Of a stretch of 64,000 nucleotides of DNA, positions 10,746-21,938 are shown one piece after another. Where the stretch lies: assembly GCF_030269925.1 (NCBI RefSeq), contig NC_085116.1:868001-932000 (forward strand). The letters run 5' to 3'. The notes under the pieces were generated by a model. That model searched no databases, was not told the DNA's origin, and saw only the letters and a program-made list of their open reading frames with translations. The stretch's first letter is position 1. Each line of letters opens with the position of its first letter. The translations under genes were made by a program, and so were the position numbers. The DNA comes from Bombyx mori (lineage: Eukaryota > Arthropoda > Insecta > Lepidoptera > Bombycidae).

Positions 10746-11157
10746 TTTTTTTATTGCTTAGATGAGCGGACGAGCTCACAGCCCATCTGGTGTTAAGTGG
10801 TTACTGGAGCCCATAGACATCTACAACGTAAATGCGCCACCCTGTGACATGTCCTTCTTCAAACGAGGCTTGTGGAGAGTATTAAGCGGTAGGCAGCGGC
10901 TTGGCTCTGCCCCTGGCATTGCTGAAGTCCATGGGCGACGGTAACCACTTACCATCAGGCGGGCCGTATGCTCGTCTGCCTACAAAGGCAATAAAAAAAA
11001 TTAAAAAAACCCACTTTGAGATATAAGTTCTAAGGTCTCAGTATAGTTACGACGGCCGCTCCACCCTTCAAACCGAAACGCATTACTGTTTCACGGCAGA
11101 AATAGGCCGGGTGGTGGTACCTACCCGTGCGGACTCACAAGAGGTCCTACCACCAGT
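10746..11157 (-). mobile_element. Bm1 SINE interrupted by a LINE tail
   Basis: The 3' body of Bm1 occurs at 10746-10842 (attgcttagatgagcgg to gcgccaccc) and resumes at 11010 (cccactttgag) through ctaccaccagt at 11157. The intervening 167 bp are a 5'-truncated LINE. The tRNA-like head is absent, so the SINE itself is 5'-truncated. Confidence 0.85.
10843..11009 (+). mobile_element. 5'-truncated CR1/Jockey-type LINE 3' end
   Basis: It matches the last ~150 bp of the LINE at 2401-6069, including the codons for MSFFKRGLWRVLSGRQR, the stop after HGRR, and the short 3'UTR with an A-rich tail. It lies inside a Bm1; at most CCC or ACCC is duplicated at the junctions. Confidence 0.88.
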
Positions 11158-11439
11158 TCAGCAGTTGTTTTGTTATAAAGCCCCAATATGTAAGGACTCC
11201 ACGGGCCCTAGTGACCACATAACACTAAGTTAGCCGAGAGCTCGTCTGTCATAATTCAGAACTAAATATTTTTAAATATATTCACTAAGACTAGTGTCTG
11301 TACCAACGGTTGTGAAACGCGTGGACTAATACTTTAGTTTAGTTGTTAAAAGTAAGAGGATAGAAAAAGAAATTTCCATTCAATTCCATCATATTTTTAA
11401 GATTAGATTAAACAAACACTCCAAAACTTGATTTTTTTA

Positions 11440-11706
11440 CCCTACCTATGCTGATTGCCTTGAGATTTTATAATATCAGCTTCACCTTTACGTGTAGGTG
11501 AGCTCACGGGGCTCAAACCGGAGTGTGTTGCTAACAGTGGCCCTAACAAGAGCAGTGCTTCGCAGAATCTACCACCGGATCGGAAACGCGAACCATTGAA
11601 AAGATCCGGGGAGAAACTCGGTGGGATGTGTTTATGGGTTAATTCACTGGTCTAGCCCTTCGTCGCAAGCGGCGGGGTCGACGAAGACAGTGACCGGTCC
11701 TGCTTT
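11440..11706 (-). mobile_element. Family A retroelement 3' end
   Basis: It runs from the T-rich start (reverse of an A tail) through 'gtaggtgagctcacggggct', 'ctaccaccggatcggaaacg' and the hairpin region 'cccttcgtcgcaagcggcgg' to 'tgaccggtcctgc'. Several point differences from the other copies indicate age. Confidence 0.65.
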
Positions 11707-13902
11707 TGAAGCAGTCAAGTAAAACACTATCAGTATTTTGAATCACACATCAATATTTTTATTGCCTTCTAAAACAATACGAATTCGCAAATAGTCAAAC
11801 GTAATCGCACATCAAAAGGTAGGCATTTAGATCACGAACCGGACACTTTACGATCCCGTCTCGGCGACGGAGCGGCTCCGTGGGCTGTAAATCAATTTAA
11901 TCTTCGCCGTTAAGACAATTGGCACTTTTGAATGTCAATCATTAGTCCTGATACGGAAATTCGGGCTTTATTGCTGAGCCTTACGACGTTGTTTTCTCAG
12001 TTAAATGATGTGAGATACGTCGTTTCGGGCCTGTTATGTTCATGATGAAAGTAGGGTTGTAATTCGCAATTAAATATCGATGTAATTTTCAAAAATATAT
12101 ATCTGTTGCCTTCGATAATGATGGTTTAACCAGCTTCTCAGTTAAAAGAAAGCATTGTATAAACTTCAAAATGTACATTTTAGTTTTCAAAAATATTCAA
12201 AAACAATATATTTAAAAAACGCAATAAAAAAAAAACGTAAAACTAATTTAATGTTAACCTAAATGTACTCAGGAATTAGTGACACAAGAACCAGACTGTA
12301 TTTTAAAAACGAAATAAAAAAAAATAAAAAAAACCAGTTGATTTTATTATACATGAAAATATAACTATAACTTCATTATTAGTAAAGGTATTGCCGACGG
12401 GGACAATTAAAACACACACACACACACCCATACATTTTATTTCATTGCACTCAGTTTTTTTGTTCCAATTAATAATTTAATTTATTTAACAAACAATAAT
12501 AAATAACGGCAATAACACGGGACAACTGATATTAAATCGTATTATTTCAATATTTTTTTGCGGACAACAAATTGAAATAGGTAATGTTTCCTGTGTTGTT
12601 TCCACAACCGATACAAATGTAATGACACCTCATATTAAGTTGAAATTCGTGAAAAGGTTCAGATTGTAGAACGTGCTAAAGAATTAGACACAATATATTA
12701 ATATAAATGGTACAAAAACATTACCCTTATTCAGCGGGCGGGTAAAAATACAATAATTATACAAGCTACACATTAGTTAATGTGACATGTAAAATTTAAC
12801 CTAAACAGTAAGAGTTCAACAACCCTAACAATAATTTGAGCATAGACAGAAACGTCATACGAAAATAAAACCATTACTCGCGTACTGACTTTTACAATAC
12901 AAGTAAAACCGACCGTAAATCAATGGCTAAGTTTTGACATTTGACATTAGGACGAAAGCAGGAGGAAGTCGTTATTGTAAATCGAGTAGAACTTACGAGT
13001 ATAATAATAAAGTCTTTATTCGCTGCGTTTTTTTTGCAATTACGTGATTTATACAAAGATCTTCCAGAGCACGAGTTTCGCCATCCCGTGGATAAGTCAG
13101 CCTACCACCTCTTTGGCCACATTTTTTTTCTACCATTCCTAGAATAGAACTAGTGTTAAAAATACACTTTTAACCCAAAAAATTATTAAAGAAAAACAAT
13201 GAGCGAACAATTTTGCTTGAAAGATTTAATAGATTTTTTTAAATTTTTATCCAACCTCCTTTTACAGTTATTACTAAAAACGAGTTGTTAAGTCCATATT
13301 ACTAGTTGAATAAATGTAACCAGATTTGAAGATTTTTACATTAAACAACTAGTAACAAATACTAAACAACCCGCAGCAATCGCAATGGCTCTAAATATAC
13401 CCAGTATGTAGATAGTCATTTTAATTAAAGCATTTCATGAAATTCTTCGAAATTTGATATCAACATTGGCACCTAAGACAGCTCACTGATAATCGATTCT
13501 TAAACAAACCGAACGGTTATCCCGGTAATGAGTTCAGAGTTCCACTTCGTCCGGGACAATGGTCCTGGTTCTTAGAACCCTCGTAGACTATTATCGTTCT
13601 TTGTCCCTCAACAATGGACAGGTCAGATCGGTTTTCCAATTTTGTTTATTGAACATTCTGATTGATTTTCGTTTGATTGGAAATGAATAATTTTTTTTCG
13701 AGCAATTCTTGAAGGATAATAGAGATTTGCGGGCGTCGTACTGTTTGTTTTTGAGGCTTTTCGTGTTCACGGAAATGAAATCTGTTCATCATTACATAAC
13801 GCTTGTTTTAACTTTATCTTTTTTATCAATTATGTTTATGATTATTAAATGCATCACTTCAATATTTTTCTCGCGCCACTTAGATTGAGCATATGATTCA
13901 TT
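11707..13902. other. AT-rich gene-free stretch
   Basis: Long runs of A and T, no recognisable coding frame or element. A moderately conserved-looking segment near 11820-11960 is less AT-rich, but I cannot assign it. Confidence 0.4.
12412..12427. repeat. (AC)n microsatellite
   Basis: Eight AC units directly visible. Confidence 0.9.
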
Positions 13903-14112
13903 TGTTGTTAATTGGTTACTGGAGCCCATAGACATCTACAACGTAAATGCGCCACCCACCTTGAGGTATAAGTTCTAAAGTCTCAGTATAGTTACAACGG
14001 CTGCCCCACCCTTAAAACCGAAACGCATTACTGCTTCACGGCAGAAATAGGCAGGGTGGTGGTACCTACCTGTACGGGTAGGTCCTACCTCACAAGAGGT
14101 CCTACCACCAGT
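13903..14112 (-). mobile_element. Bm1 SINE, 5'-truncated
   Basis: Body sequence from 'tggttactggagcccataga' to 'cctaccaccagt'. A small local duplication (gtacgggtaggtcctacc) lies near its left-hand end in sense orientation. No tRNA-like head. Confidence 0.82.
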
Positions 14113-14289
14113 AAACATTAGGTAGGGTAGGGTATTTTTTGTGGGTTAAATCCCGCAAGTTCTTAGTAAACACGTGGTAAACATGTATTGGATAACACAG
14201 TACATCTCGGTACTGTCACATTGCTTGAAACGAATACACCGGGTATCCTACCCTCCACAGACGCTTAAATTTTTCCTACATACTTTTAA

Positions 14290-14641
14290 TCTATTCATAT
14301 AAATAAAATTGGAGTGTCTGTTTGTAATATTGAAATAACCGCTTTTTACTACAAGCGTATGAATAGATATACGATACATAATACATACACCAAAATAACA
14401 TTTTTTACAATTTTTGTCTGTCTGTCTGTTTGTTCCGGCTTATCTCTGGAACGGCTGGACCGATTTCGACGAGATTTTCACTGATAGGTAGCTGATGATA
14501 TAAGGAGTAACTTAGGCTTTTTAGACTAGCTTCGCCCCGCGGCGTCACTCGCGGTACGACAATCACCGCGGGTAACATCGCGGGACTCAGCTATCAATAA
14601 TAAAATTTATGTTTCCGAAGTGAAGCGAGGGGGGTCGCTAG
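14290..14641 (+). mobile_element. Non-autonomous Helitron
   Basis: It starts TCTATTCATATAAATAAAAT after A and ends 'gggggtcgCTAG' before T. The interior has gtctgtctgtctgtttgtt, 'ctctggaacggctggaccga' and a GC-rich hairpin-prone segment near 14530-14580. No coding. Confidence 0.65.
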
Positions 14642-15408
14642 TATCCCATAAAAAAGAATTGAATTTGACACTCAACTATTACAAACTACTATCGATAAAA
14701 GAGGCGATCGAAATTACAGAATTATTAAGCTGAAATCATTCAGTTTATTTATGTCAGGTTTGATTTAGAAAATTTTATATTAGCGGTGATCTGGAACAGC
14801 TAAATTGGTCATTACGTGACCAATATACGTCACTCACATAGTTGAGGTCAGCTTGACAATGTTATTCTTGAATTAGCCTATGAACCCGCCGCACGATACT
14901 TAATTGGCAAAAGAGATAGAGACTTAAATTCGCTTCGAACTTTATTTGAAACATAGGGCCGATATTAATCATTCTCATATTATAAAAGAATAATAATAAC
15001 CTAAGCAACATAATTTAATGGATGGGTCTTTTCTGTCTACTATACTATTCTATTTCTAGCCCTACCACATTACAGTAAATAATAAGTCGCTTTTCTCTAT
15101 GTTTTTGTCTTACTTTCATCTGCAACTTGAGTTATAAATACAGAAAAATCTAAGTGAAATAGATAAAAAGTCATGAATATATATAAATAAAATATGTTCT
15201 GTCCGTACGATCGTTATGATAAACAATACAACGGATTACACGTACACTTGTCATGTAATATCACGTAGTTTATTACTGCTCCGTTTGTACGGAGGCCACT
15301 TATGAGCGCCTGGTGTGGTACAAGCTACAAGAGATTGTAGCTTACTTATTTAATCATCACATAAACAAAATGATTGCGAAACGGTGTCTTCTTAAGCATT
15401 TTATTTAT
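14642..15408. other. AT-rich spacer, nothing recognised
   Basis: No element or frame I can name. Confidence 0.4.
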
Positions 15409-15598
15409 TTATTTTTTATTGCTTATGTAATGCGTACGTAAATGCCGCCACCCACCTTGAGATAAGAGTTCTAAGGTCTCAGTATAGTTACAATGGCTGC
15501 CCCACCCTTCAAACTGAAACGCATTACTGCTTCACGGCAGAAATAGGCGGGGTGGTGGTAGCTACCCGTGTGGACTCACAAGAGCTCCTACCACCAGT
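15409..15598 (-). mobile_element. Bm1 SINE, 5'-truncated and internally deleted
   Basis: T-rich start, attgcttatg, then a jump to 'cgtaaatgccgccaccca' and the body to ctaccaccagt. The segment with 'gagctcacagcccacctgg' is missing. Confidence 0.8.
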
Positions 15599-15599
15599 A

Positions 15600-16212
15600 T
15601 TTGAAATGTATTTAAAAATGTTAAGCAATTAAAGCAATATCCATCACTCAGAGAATTTAATATGTTTGACCGATTTATATACAGAGTGTACGTGCGATTA
15701 AAACAATAACGAATTCTGTTCCGAGACTATGTCAGTCCTTTGGTTTTGCTGCGAAACAACGAAATGTACCGATTGCAAGGAAAGGATAGCGCTATTTCAA
15801 TACAATGAAATCGCTTCCTTTTATCAATGGGATCTAGTACCGGTTGAAATATATTGGAACGACAATTACCTCTAATTAAAACAGCTTTTATAATCCGCTT
15901 CAGCTTATTATTCGCTCCTTGCAAGCCGGTCAGCCTGCAACACAAGCGCACGCGGTCGGCCGATATTAAGTCATGACACGAGCGTAACGTCTTCATAGAG
16001 TGAGTGGGCGTTTGTGGTGGTCCAGCAGGGATTCGTATTACTATATTATACAATATGGAGAATCGATAATGTACAAAATTTTGTGTCCCGTGGTTGTGCC
16101 TTCGTTATAAATAATATCAATGTGCCAGGAAGGGTATTTATTTCCTTTGAGTTTTCTAATTATTAAAATAATTTATATGATAACTACAGCTTTTGTCACC
16201 ACAGCGAGATTA
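15600..16212. other. Spacer with an unassigned minus-strand frame
   Basis: A 108-codon open frame on the minus strand (16053-15727) has several Cys and basic residues but no domain I know. It has no convincing splice acceptor or coding context. I treat it as probably not a gene. Confidence 0.3.
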
Positions 16213-16510
16213 ATCTTCTATCTTCTATTTAAATAAAAATGAATTGCTGTTCGTTAGTCTCGCTAAAACTCGAGAACGGCTGGACGGGTTTGGCTAATTT
16301 TGGTCTTGAATTATTTGTGGAAGTCCGGAGAGGTTTAAAGGGTAAATAAATATGAAAATGCTCTGAATTAAATAAAAATAACAATTTTGTTTTCCCTTTG
16401 ATGTGTGTCCCGTCGGACGGATTCGTTTTTTTGTTTTAAGTTTATTTTATACAAAAGTTTAGGTTTTTATTTATCGATTGAGGCAGTACGAAGTCTGCCG
16501 GGTCAGCTAG
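16213..16510 (+). mobile_element. Non-autonomous Helitron
   Basis: It starts TCTTCTATC and ends 'gccgggtcagCTAG' before T. Its interior ('gaattgctgttcgttagtct', 'cccgtcggacggattc') is shared with the copy at 38191-38472, which confirms the family. The exact 5' base is uncertain because TCT is repeated. Confidence 0.72.
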
Positions 16511-17188
16511 TCTGCAATATTTTTAAAGTTTTGCAAGAAATTGGCGATGGCAGGAACGCCTTTTCGAACTGGAGCAACCTGCAGGACTTCCACTCACGCA
16601 CTGCAGTGGAGCCAATCTTCAGTTGCTGAATAGGTTCTGTTTTTGTTCTTCATATATAACTATATCAGTATTTCTGAGAAACCAGTGCTGATATAGTTCT
16701 GCATGTGTTCGCTCTGAAAATAAACAGCACTATGACTATAAAAAGTCAAATTTATTCTAGATTAAACGAGATAAAGCTAATCTATCGAACTGTTGACATT
16801 TATTATTTTAAACACTACCTTTTATAACTCAATCTAACATAAAATACTTATAATTTTTTTTTATTTAACAAATGCTAAAACATTAAAATAGAAAACGGCG
16901 CCTTTTTAATATTCAAAAAATGTCGTCTAGGAATATTATAATCTGGAAATTATAATACAAACATAATATAATATGGAAATAAATGTGATAGTGATGCGTC
17001 GAAAACGATCGTTCGGCTTTGACGGAACCGAACTTCGGTAGATTAGGTTTATTATTTAAATATGAGATTGCTTAATCGCTGATCACGATAAAGTTTACAG
17101 AAAATTATCTAGATTAACAATTATTGAGATAACACGCAGAGTGTTTCCCAAAATACAATAATAATAATTAACTTAATAGGTTGAGTTA

Positions 17189-17387
17189 AGCCTTGTTCGG
17201 ACTAGGCGAGTACCGAGTAATTTAGTAGCTAAATGTGTCTGAGCACCAAAAATTTAGTCGAGTAGGTTAGTAAATAATTTAGTCAAGTCAATCCATTTTG
17301 TTCTATTTTATCGGGCGAGTAGCGAGTAGTTTAGCCACTAAATTACTCGGTACTCGACTAAAATACTCGCCTAGTCCGAACAAGGCT
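17189..17387. mobile_element. 199-bp palindromic MITE with TTA target duplication
   Basis: Terminal inverted repeats begin AGCCTTGTTCGGACTAGGCG at both ends and match over about 26 bp. TTA lies directly outside each end (17186-17188 and 17388-17390). The interior is rich in GAGTA and TTTAGT motifs in both orientations, so most of the element can fold on itself. No coding capacity. A TTA duplication is typical of PIF/Harbinger, but the superfamily is an inference. Confidence 0.75.
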
Positions 17388-17403
17388 TTAGGGACACACG
17401 TTG

Positions 17404-17547
17404 GTCGTTTAGTGGGTAGGGCCCTAAAATTCCTTGGGCCGGCGGTCTGCTCCCAACACCTTGCAGATCGTTGAGTCCCACATACCCCGCGCGCCACCTA
17501 GGCGCGGGGACCTCGTAGGAGGTTCGGCCCCCGGCCCGAAAAAAAAG
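17404..17547 (+). mobile_element. R1-clade LINE 3'UTR tail with target duplication
   Basis: About 145 bp match the end of the element at 50318-50897 ('cgtttagtgggt', 'cttgggccggcggtctgctc', 'cctcgtaggaggttcggccc') and finish with eight A. CACACGTTG flanks it at 17395-17403 and 17551-17559. A GC hairpin (CCCCGCGC/GCGCGGGG) lies near 17484-17508. Confidence 0.85.
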
Positions 17548-17698
17548 GAGCACACGTTGCTTGCCGTGGATTCAAGTTAGTTGAAGTAAGTAGGTACAAG
17601 TTGCGATTTTTTATTGCCTCTGTAGATGTACGACGAGTTCGACGAGGAACCCCGGTAACCCTACTCGTCGAACTCGACAAAGAGGTCGACGTGAAACC

Positions 17699-17930
17699 TA
17701 AGCCATGCATCAGCTAGCTGAGTTTCTCGGCGGATCTTCTCAGCGGGTCATGATTCCGATCCGGTAGTAGATTCATTTGCGAAGCAGTTGCTCTTGAGAT
17801 GTTAGGTCTCCTTCAGAGGCGCTCGGGCAGCTGCTAGCAAATTCCACCACTCCTGGCTGAGCCTTTGCTCGCCCACCTGTCCTGGTGAAACTGGAAAGGC
17901 CTCCGGGCCACCACTAAATGTTCAATCATA
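17699..17930 (+). mobile_element. Family B retroelement 3' region
   Basis: It shares with family A the core 'gagtttctcggcggatcttc' and 'gatccggtagtagattc', then diverges into 'gcgaagcagttgctcttgag' and 'tgagcctttgctcgcccacc'. The same 3' sequence occurs inverted at 25443-25600. The name and coding region are unknown. Confidence 0.55.
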
Positions 17931-17965
17931 ATTAAAAAAAAGATGTACGCTCGTACATCTATTTA

Positions 17966-18222
17966 CACACCCCACCTGATCGTGAGTGGTCACCGTAGCT
18001 CACGGACGTCAGCAATGCCAGAGGTGCAGCCACGAAACCGTCTAGCTCTTCTAAAATATTCTGGATTCGATCTATCAACATATCGGGTGCACGTAAAATG
18101 TTTCATTCAAGTACCTTTTTTTATTGCCCGTGTAAGCAGACGAGCATACGGCCCAGCTGAATGATAACCGTTGCCGATGGACTTCAGCAATGCCAGGGTC
18201 AGAGCCAAGCCGCTGCCTACCG
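17966..18222 (-). mobile_element. Two degraded CR1/Jockey-type LINE tails
   Basis: 17966-18026 ('tgagtggtcaccg', 'gacgtcagcaatgccagagg') and 18116-18222 ('tttttttattgcccgtg', 'atggacttcagcaatgccag', 'agccaagccgctgcctaccg') are both reverse complements of the 3' end of the LINE at 2401. They are separate truncated insertions on the same strand. Confidence 0.75.
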
Positions 18223-18960
18223 TAAATGCGTACCTATGCGTAGTCCTGTGTTTCACAAACTGCTTATGGACTTTATCTGCCAGTACATTGTTGTTAGTTA
18301 TTCTCCTTTTGAATGTTCCTATTATTTGCCTCTCCTCGCTGTCTTGGTTAGCGTTTCAGGTTGTTACGGTTTCTGAAGATGGATCCTCTTAGATAATACA
18401 AATTTCACTAGATCGCCTTCTTTGCGTATTTCTAACATTTCCGGACCAGCTTGATTATTACCAGTTGTATTGTTATTAGTTACTGCTCGAAGATAATGCC
18501 GAAAGCCGAAAGCCAAGTCGAACGACCGTAAATTCAAAAACCTGTATACTAATAAAACGTATGACCATAATAACGCTTCGGAACATCCCGTTACGTTCAA
18601 ACATTGTTTGATAAAAATATTTTATTGCTATTTTACGAACCTTACAATAACAACTAAGCCTACTGTTTTAATAACATCATTCTAGTTTTACGATTATATT
18701 TTGTAGAATATATAGTGAGCCCCGCTGGGAGTGTGTCATAGGTCGGTTTATGCATTACTAAATTATGTTTTGAGATTGGACGAAATTTGGTGATACAGCT
18801 TACATCCGCCACTTGATTCAGTGAACAACTCACAACTACCTACAATATAAATAAAAAGTTTCATAACCATTTACCATTAGATAATGGATGTATGCCACTT
18901 CTATCAACCATTTTATTCTATGAACAAAGTTAGGTGTTTGCCTAGCGCCGACGGAGATGG

Positions 18961-19166
18961 TTTATTTATAAATTTATTTATTTATTTATTAAGCCTTTTA
19001 TTCCATGCAATTACATTTTTTTTTGTACATTTAGTTTATATAATATATGTATGGACCCCTCTCAGGTAAAGGCCTCCTCCAAAGATTTCCACTCTGCTTT
19101 GTCTCTGGCGACATAAATCCAGTGTGGTCCAGCAACCTTTCTAATGTCATCCTCCCAACGCGTGTA
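18961..19166 (-). mobile_element. RTE-type LINE 3' end
   Basis: On the minus strand the sequence translates as RWEDDIRKVAGPHWIYVARD and continues KAEWKSLEEAFT before a stop, the C-terminal pattern of RTE-like LINE proteins. It is followed by a ~90-bp 3'UTR ending in AATA-type short repeats (taataaataaataaa), which RTE elements often have in place of poly(A). The copy is strongly 5'-truncated. Confidence 0.75.
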
Positions 19167-19169
19167 CGT

Positions 19170-20133
19170 GTACGTGTGTTTATAAATTAAATTCTACTAA
19201 TAATATTCTCTATTATCTAAATATCTCTCTCAAACATAAACAAACTTTTGGTCGTCAAGAACCATAGCAAATTTAGAAAAGACCTTTGCTAGGTAACACC
19301 GTAACACCACTAACTTGTATCGTATAATAATGCTAGATCGTTGGAACAATGGCTATGTAATGCGTATTAAATGACAGAAAAACAATTTTTAATTATCACC
19401 TGTGTGTAAGAGAACGGTGAAATATAATGAAAAAGTTCTATTTAATTTTCATGTTGTTATAGAGAGAGATAGAAATAGACATATTCAGATATATTGACGG
19501 ATTCATAATAAATAAAATTAAATAAAAATGACTAGGCTGTATATTTAATAATTATTATAAACAATTAAGAAAAAAATCAAACACAGTAGTAGATGGCAGC
19601 CTTCGGTACGAAATGATGTTAGAATCGTTTTGGCCTCAAATGACGTCACATGATTTGAAATTAAGTCCAACAGAGGCTTATGAAGGTAGCTCGACTACTC
19701 GACACTAACAAAATCAAACAGACAGTCGATCTTATTATAGAATACACACGACCTCGCATTTGGAAATACCGTGTCGCCTTAAGATATGTTGAATTAAATG
19801 ATATCTCGGTGGAGGTCGATCATCATTTGCATGTCGATGCACGCGAACTTTATCTCTTCATGCACTTGTTTGTAAAACGGCAAATCAAAAGCTTTTTTTA
19901 ATTTTAGCTAATTAGCATATATTACCCCCTGGTGTTACCGGAGCCCATAGATTTTATGATCGTCATCGTGAATGTAAGTTGAGTTGCCGAATTGCATAAT
20001 TCTTTTGTAATGAATGTTCCAGTCTTCAAAACGACAATCACAGGACTGATTTGCGGCAAAATTATGTGCACAATAATACAATACCTAACAAGACTAATCA
20101 CGCAAATTATTTTGCATTTCACGAAATTTTTTT
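19170..20133. other. Gene-free stretch with a Bm1 scrap
   Basis: No convincing gene. A CRE-like TGACGTCA is at 19641-19648. A scrap of Bm1 (tgttaccggagcccatag) lies near 19931-19948. A 73-codon plus-strand frame at 19680-19901 has no recognisable domain and may be chance. Confidence 0.4.
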
Positions 20134-20288
20134 TGTCCTTCTTCAAACGAGGCTTGTGGAGAGTATTAGGTGGTAGGCAGCGGCTTGGCTCTGCCCCTGG
20201 CATTGCTGAAGTCCATGGGCGACGGTAACCACTCACCATCAGGTGGGCCGTATGACCGTCTGCCTACAAAGGCAATAAAAAAAAAAAG
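20134..20288 (+). mobile_element. 5'-truncated CR1/Jockey-type LINE 3' end
   Basis: It matches the end of the LINE at 2401-6069 from TGTCCTTCTTCAAACGAGG to GGCAATAAAAAAA. Only the last ~30 codons and the 3'UTR remain. No clear target duplication. Confidence 0.88.
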
Positions 20289-20446
20289 AAGTTAGTATTT
20301 GATTCCATGATTTTGGTATAGGCTAGGAGCTGTGGACCTCGGCATAGTCACATCACTCAATATCACTTATCTATCAAGCGGAGACTTCATGTAAAAACCT
20401 CGATCACGTAAAAACCTCACTAATGAAACATCTTGTAGTGTCCCAT

Positions 20447-20823
20447 ATTTTTTTTATTTTATTGCGTAGGTGCCGCCACCCACCTTGAGATATGAGTTCT
20501 AAGGTACTCAGTAAAATTACAATGGCTGCCCCATCCTTCAAACCAAAGCGCAGTACTGCTTCACGGCTGAAATAGGTAGGGTAGTGGTATCTACCCGTGC
20601 GGACCCACGAGACGTCCTACCAACAATAATTATGCAAATTATAGTTTTGTGGGTTTGATTTTTATTACACGATGCTACTCTTTCACTGTGCAAGTCAATT
20701 GTGAGCATTTCTTCAGTACGTATTTCATTACAAAAATTGGTAACCGCCTGCGGGATTCGAACACCGGTGTATTGCTAGTAGATACGAATGCACCGTGCTT
20801 CTTATCCTTTAGGCCACGACGAC
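20447..20823 (-). mobile_element. Bm1 SINE, nearly complete
   Basis: All modules are present from the tRNA-like head (reverse of ggccacgacgac, with GGGATTCGAACACCGG) to the body and the T-run end. A ~50-bp deletion removes part of the 3' region. Several substitutions show moderate age. Confidence 0.88.
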
Positions 20824-21019
20824 TTCAAATTTATTTACGTCGAAGACATACTTATTCGAATGAGATACTCCAGAAATAGTCCGTTTAATTCCGGTGTTTT
20901 GGTCTGCTCCAGGTCGCCAATAATAATTATCTTACCCTTCAAACCAGAAAGCGCAACGGCTTTGAGATAAAAATAGGACGATAGCATCCCCACCAATTAC
21001 CTAATTAATTTACCTACAT

Positions 21020-21260
21020 TTTTCCTTGCATGCACCTTGCCAATAAACGGTGCACAATTAAACGACCTCATGTCACTAATTCGTTATCCGAACTCAATTA
21101 TAATTAAGGCGTCGGACCTCACACGCGGTTAATTAGCGATAAAAACGCGGGCGGTGGTATCGCAGCGGCAGATAGCGAGTGTGTACCGCCTTAATGAAGC
21201 TATGCAAATTGCGCCTACGCACGCGGCGCTTTTGTGTCGTTCATTGCTTATTGATTAGGC
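21020..21260. promoter_or_regulatory. Possible enhancer with homeodomain/POU-like sites
   Basis: Within ~240 bp are several TAAT cores (cacaattaaac, ttataattaag, gttaattagcg), an ATGCAAAT octamer near 21202, ccaataaacgg, and GC-rich stretches. It is less AT-rich than its flanks and matches no repeat seen here. Function is inference only. Confidence 0.25.
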
Positions 21261-21639
21261 TTTACTTTAAGAGTCGACCGAACTGACCGGCCTGAGTCAC
21301 TGAGAAGAAAACTGTTTAAAGGGAATATCTCTGAGTTGCCATCTAAATTGTTGAATTCGGAATATAGCTGTAATCGCAATATAGCAACAATTCAAATTGC
21401 GAGTTTCTACACATTGATGGCCAAATAAACCTTGGTGTTAAGTGGTTTACGGAGTTCATTGAATTCCGACCTCGGTAACTGTGTTCGTAAATACGAAGCC
21501 TTTTGCACAGGACAACTTTATAGAAAATGGTTCCCATGGACTTCAGGCCAGCCAGAGAGACATCAGCGACCTCGTCACTAGATTTACAAAAATAATAAAC
21601 ACAAAACCCAATCCGAATCTAAAAGTATAAAATTGCATT

Positions 21640-21735
21640 TGGACGTTATCGCAAGTTTTATATCGACAACTCGATACCTGTATCGATGTATCGATGTAGC
21701 GACATCTCGACATATCGAGTATCGACATACGATAA
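21640..21735. repeat. Cluster of TATCGA/TCGATA motifs
   Basis: Roughly ten CGATA, TATCG or TCGA-centred motifs occur in 95 bp, several overlapping as tatcgatgtatcgatg, and in both orientations. It may be a decayed short tandem repeat. CGATA clusters also bind BEAF/DREF-type factors in flies, but no such role is shown here. Confidence 0.6.
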
Positions 21736-21938
21736 CTCGCCAGTCTCTGCACTTGTCATCGTGAAATAATCGCAGCGATCCGAGACTGATACGACCAACC
21801 CTTTAGTTGGATTGTAAATGTTTTTGAACGTTTGTTTTATGTGTGTGATCGGACTTTTAATGTATTTGTTTTGATAAGTTTAAACCGACTTCAAAAAAGA
21901 AGGTTTTTGATTCATCTGTGGATCTGCTAAACAGTATA

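Larger units (their letters stand above)
20824..21870. other. Unique-looking region with possible regulatory blocks
   Basis: No gene. It contains the candidate regulatory block at 21020-21260, a Bm1 scrap near 21431-21465, and the TATCGA cluster at 21640-21735. Confidence 0.4.

Noticed and set aside
10762..10944. 60-codon frame joining SINE and LINE residues
   Set aside because: A chance fusion created by LINE insertion into a Bm1.
15727..16053. 108-codon minus-strand frame with Cys residues
   Set aside because: No domain, no convincing splice acceptor, no ATG context; treated as chance.
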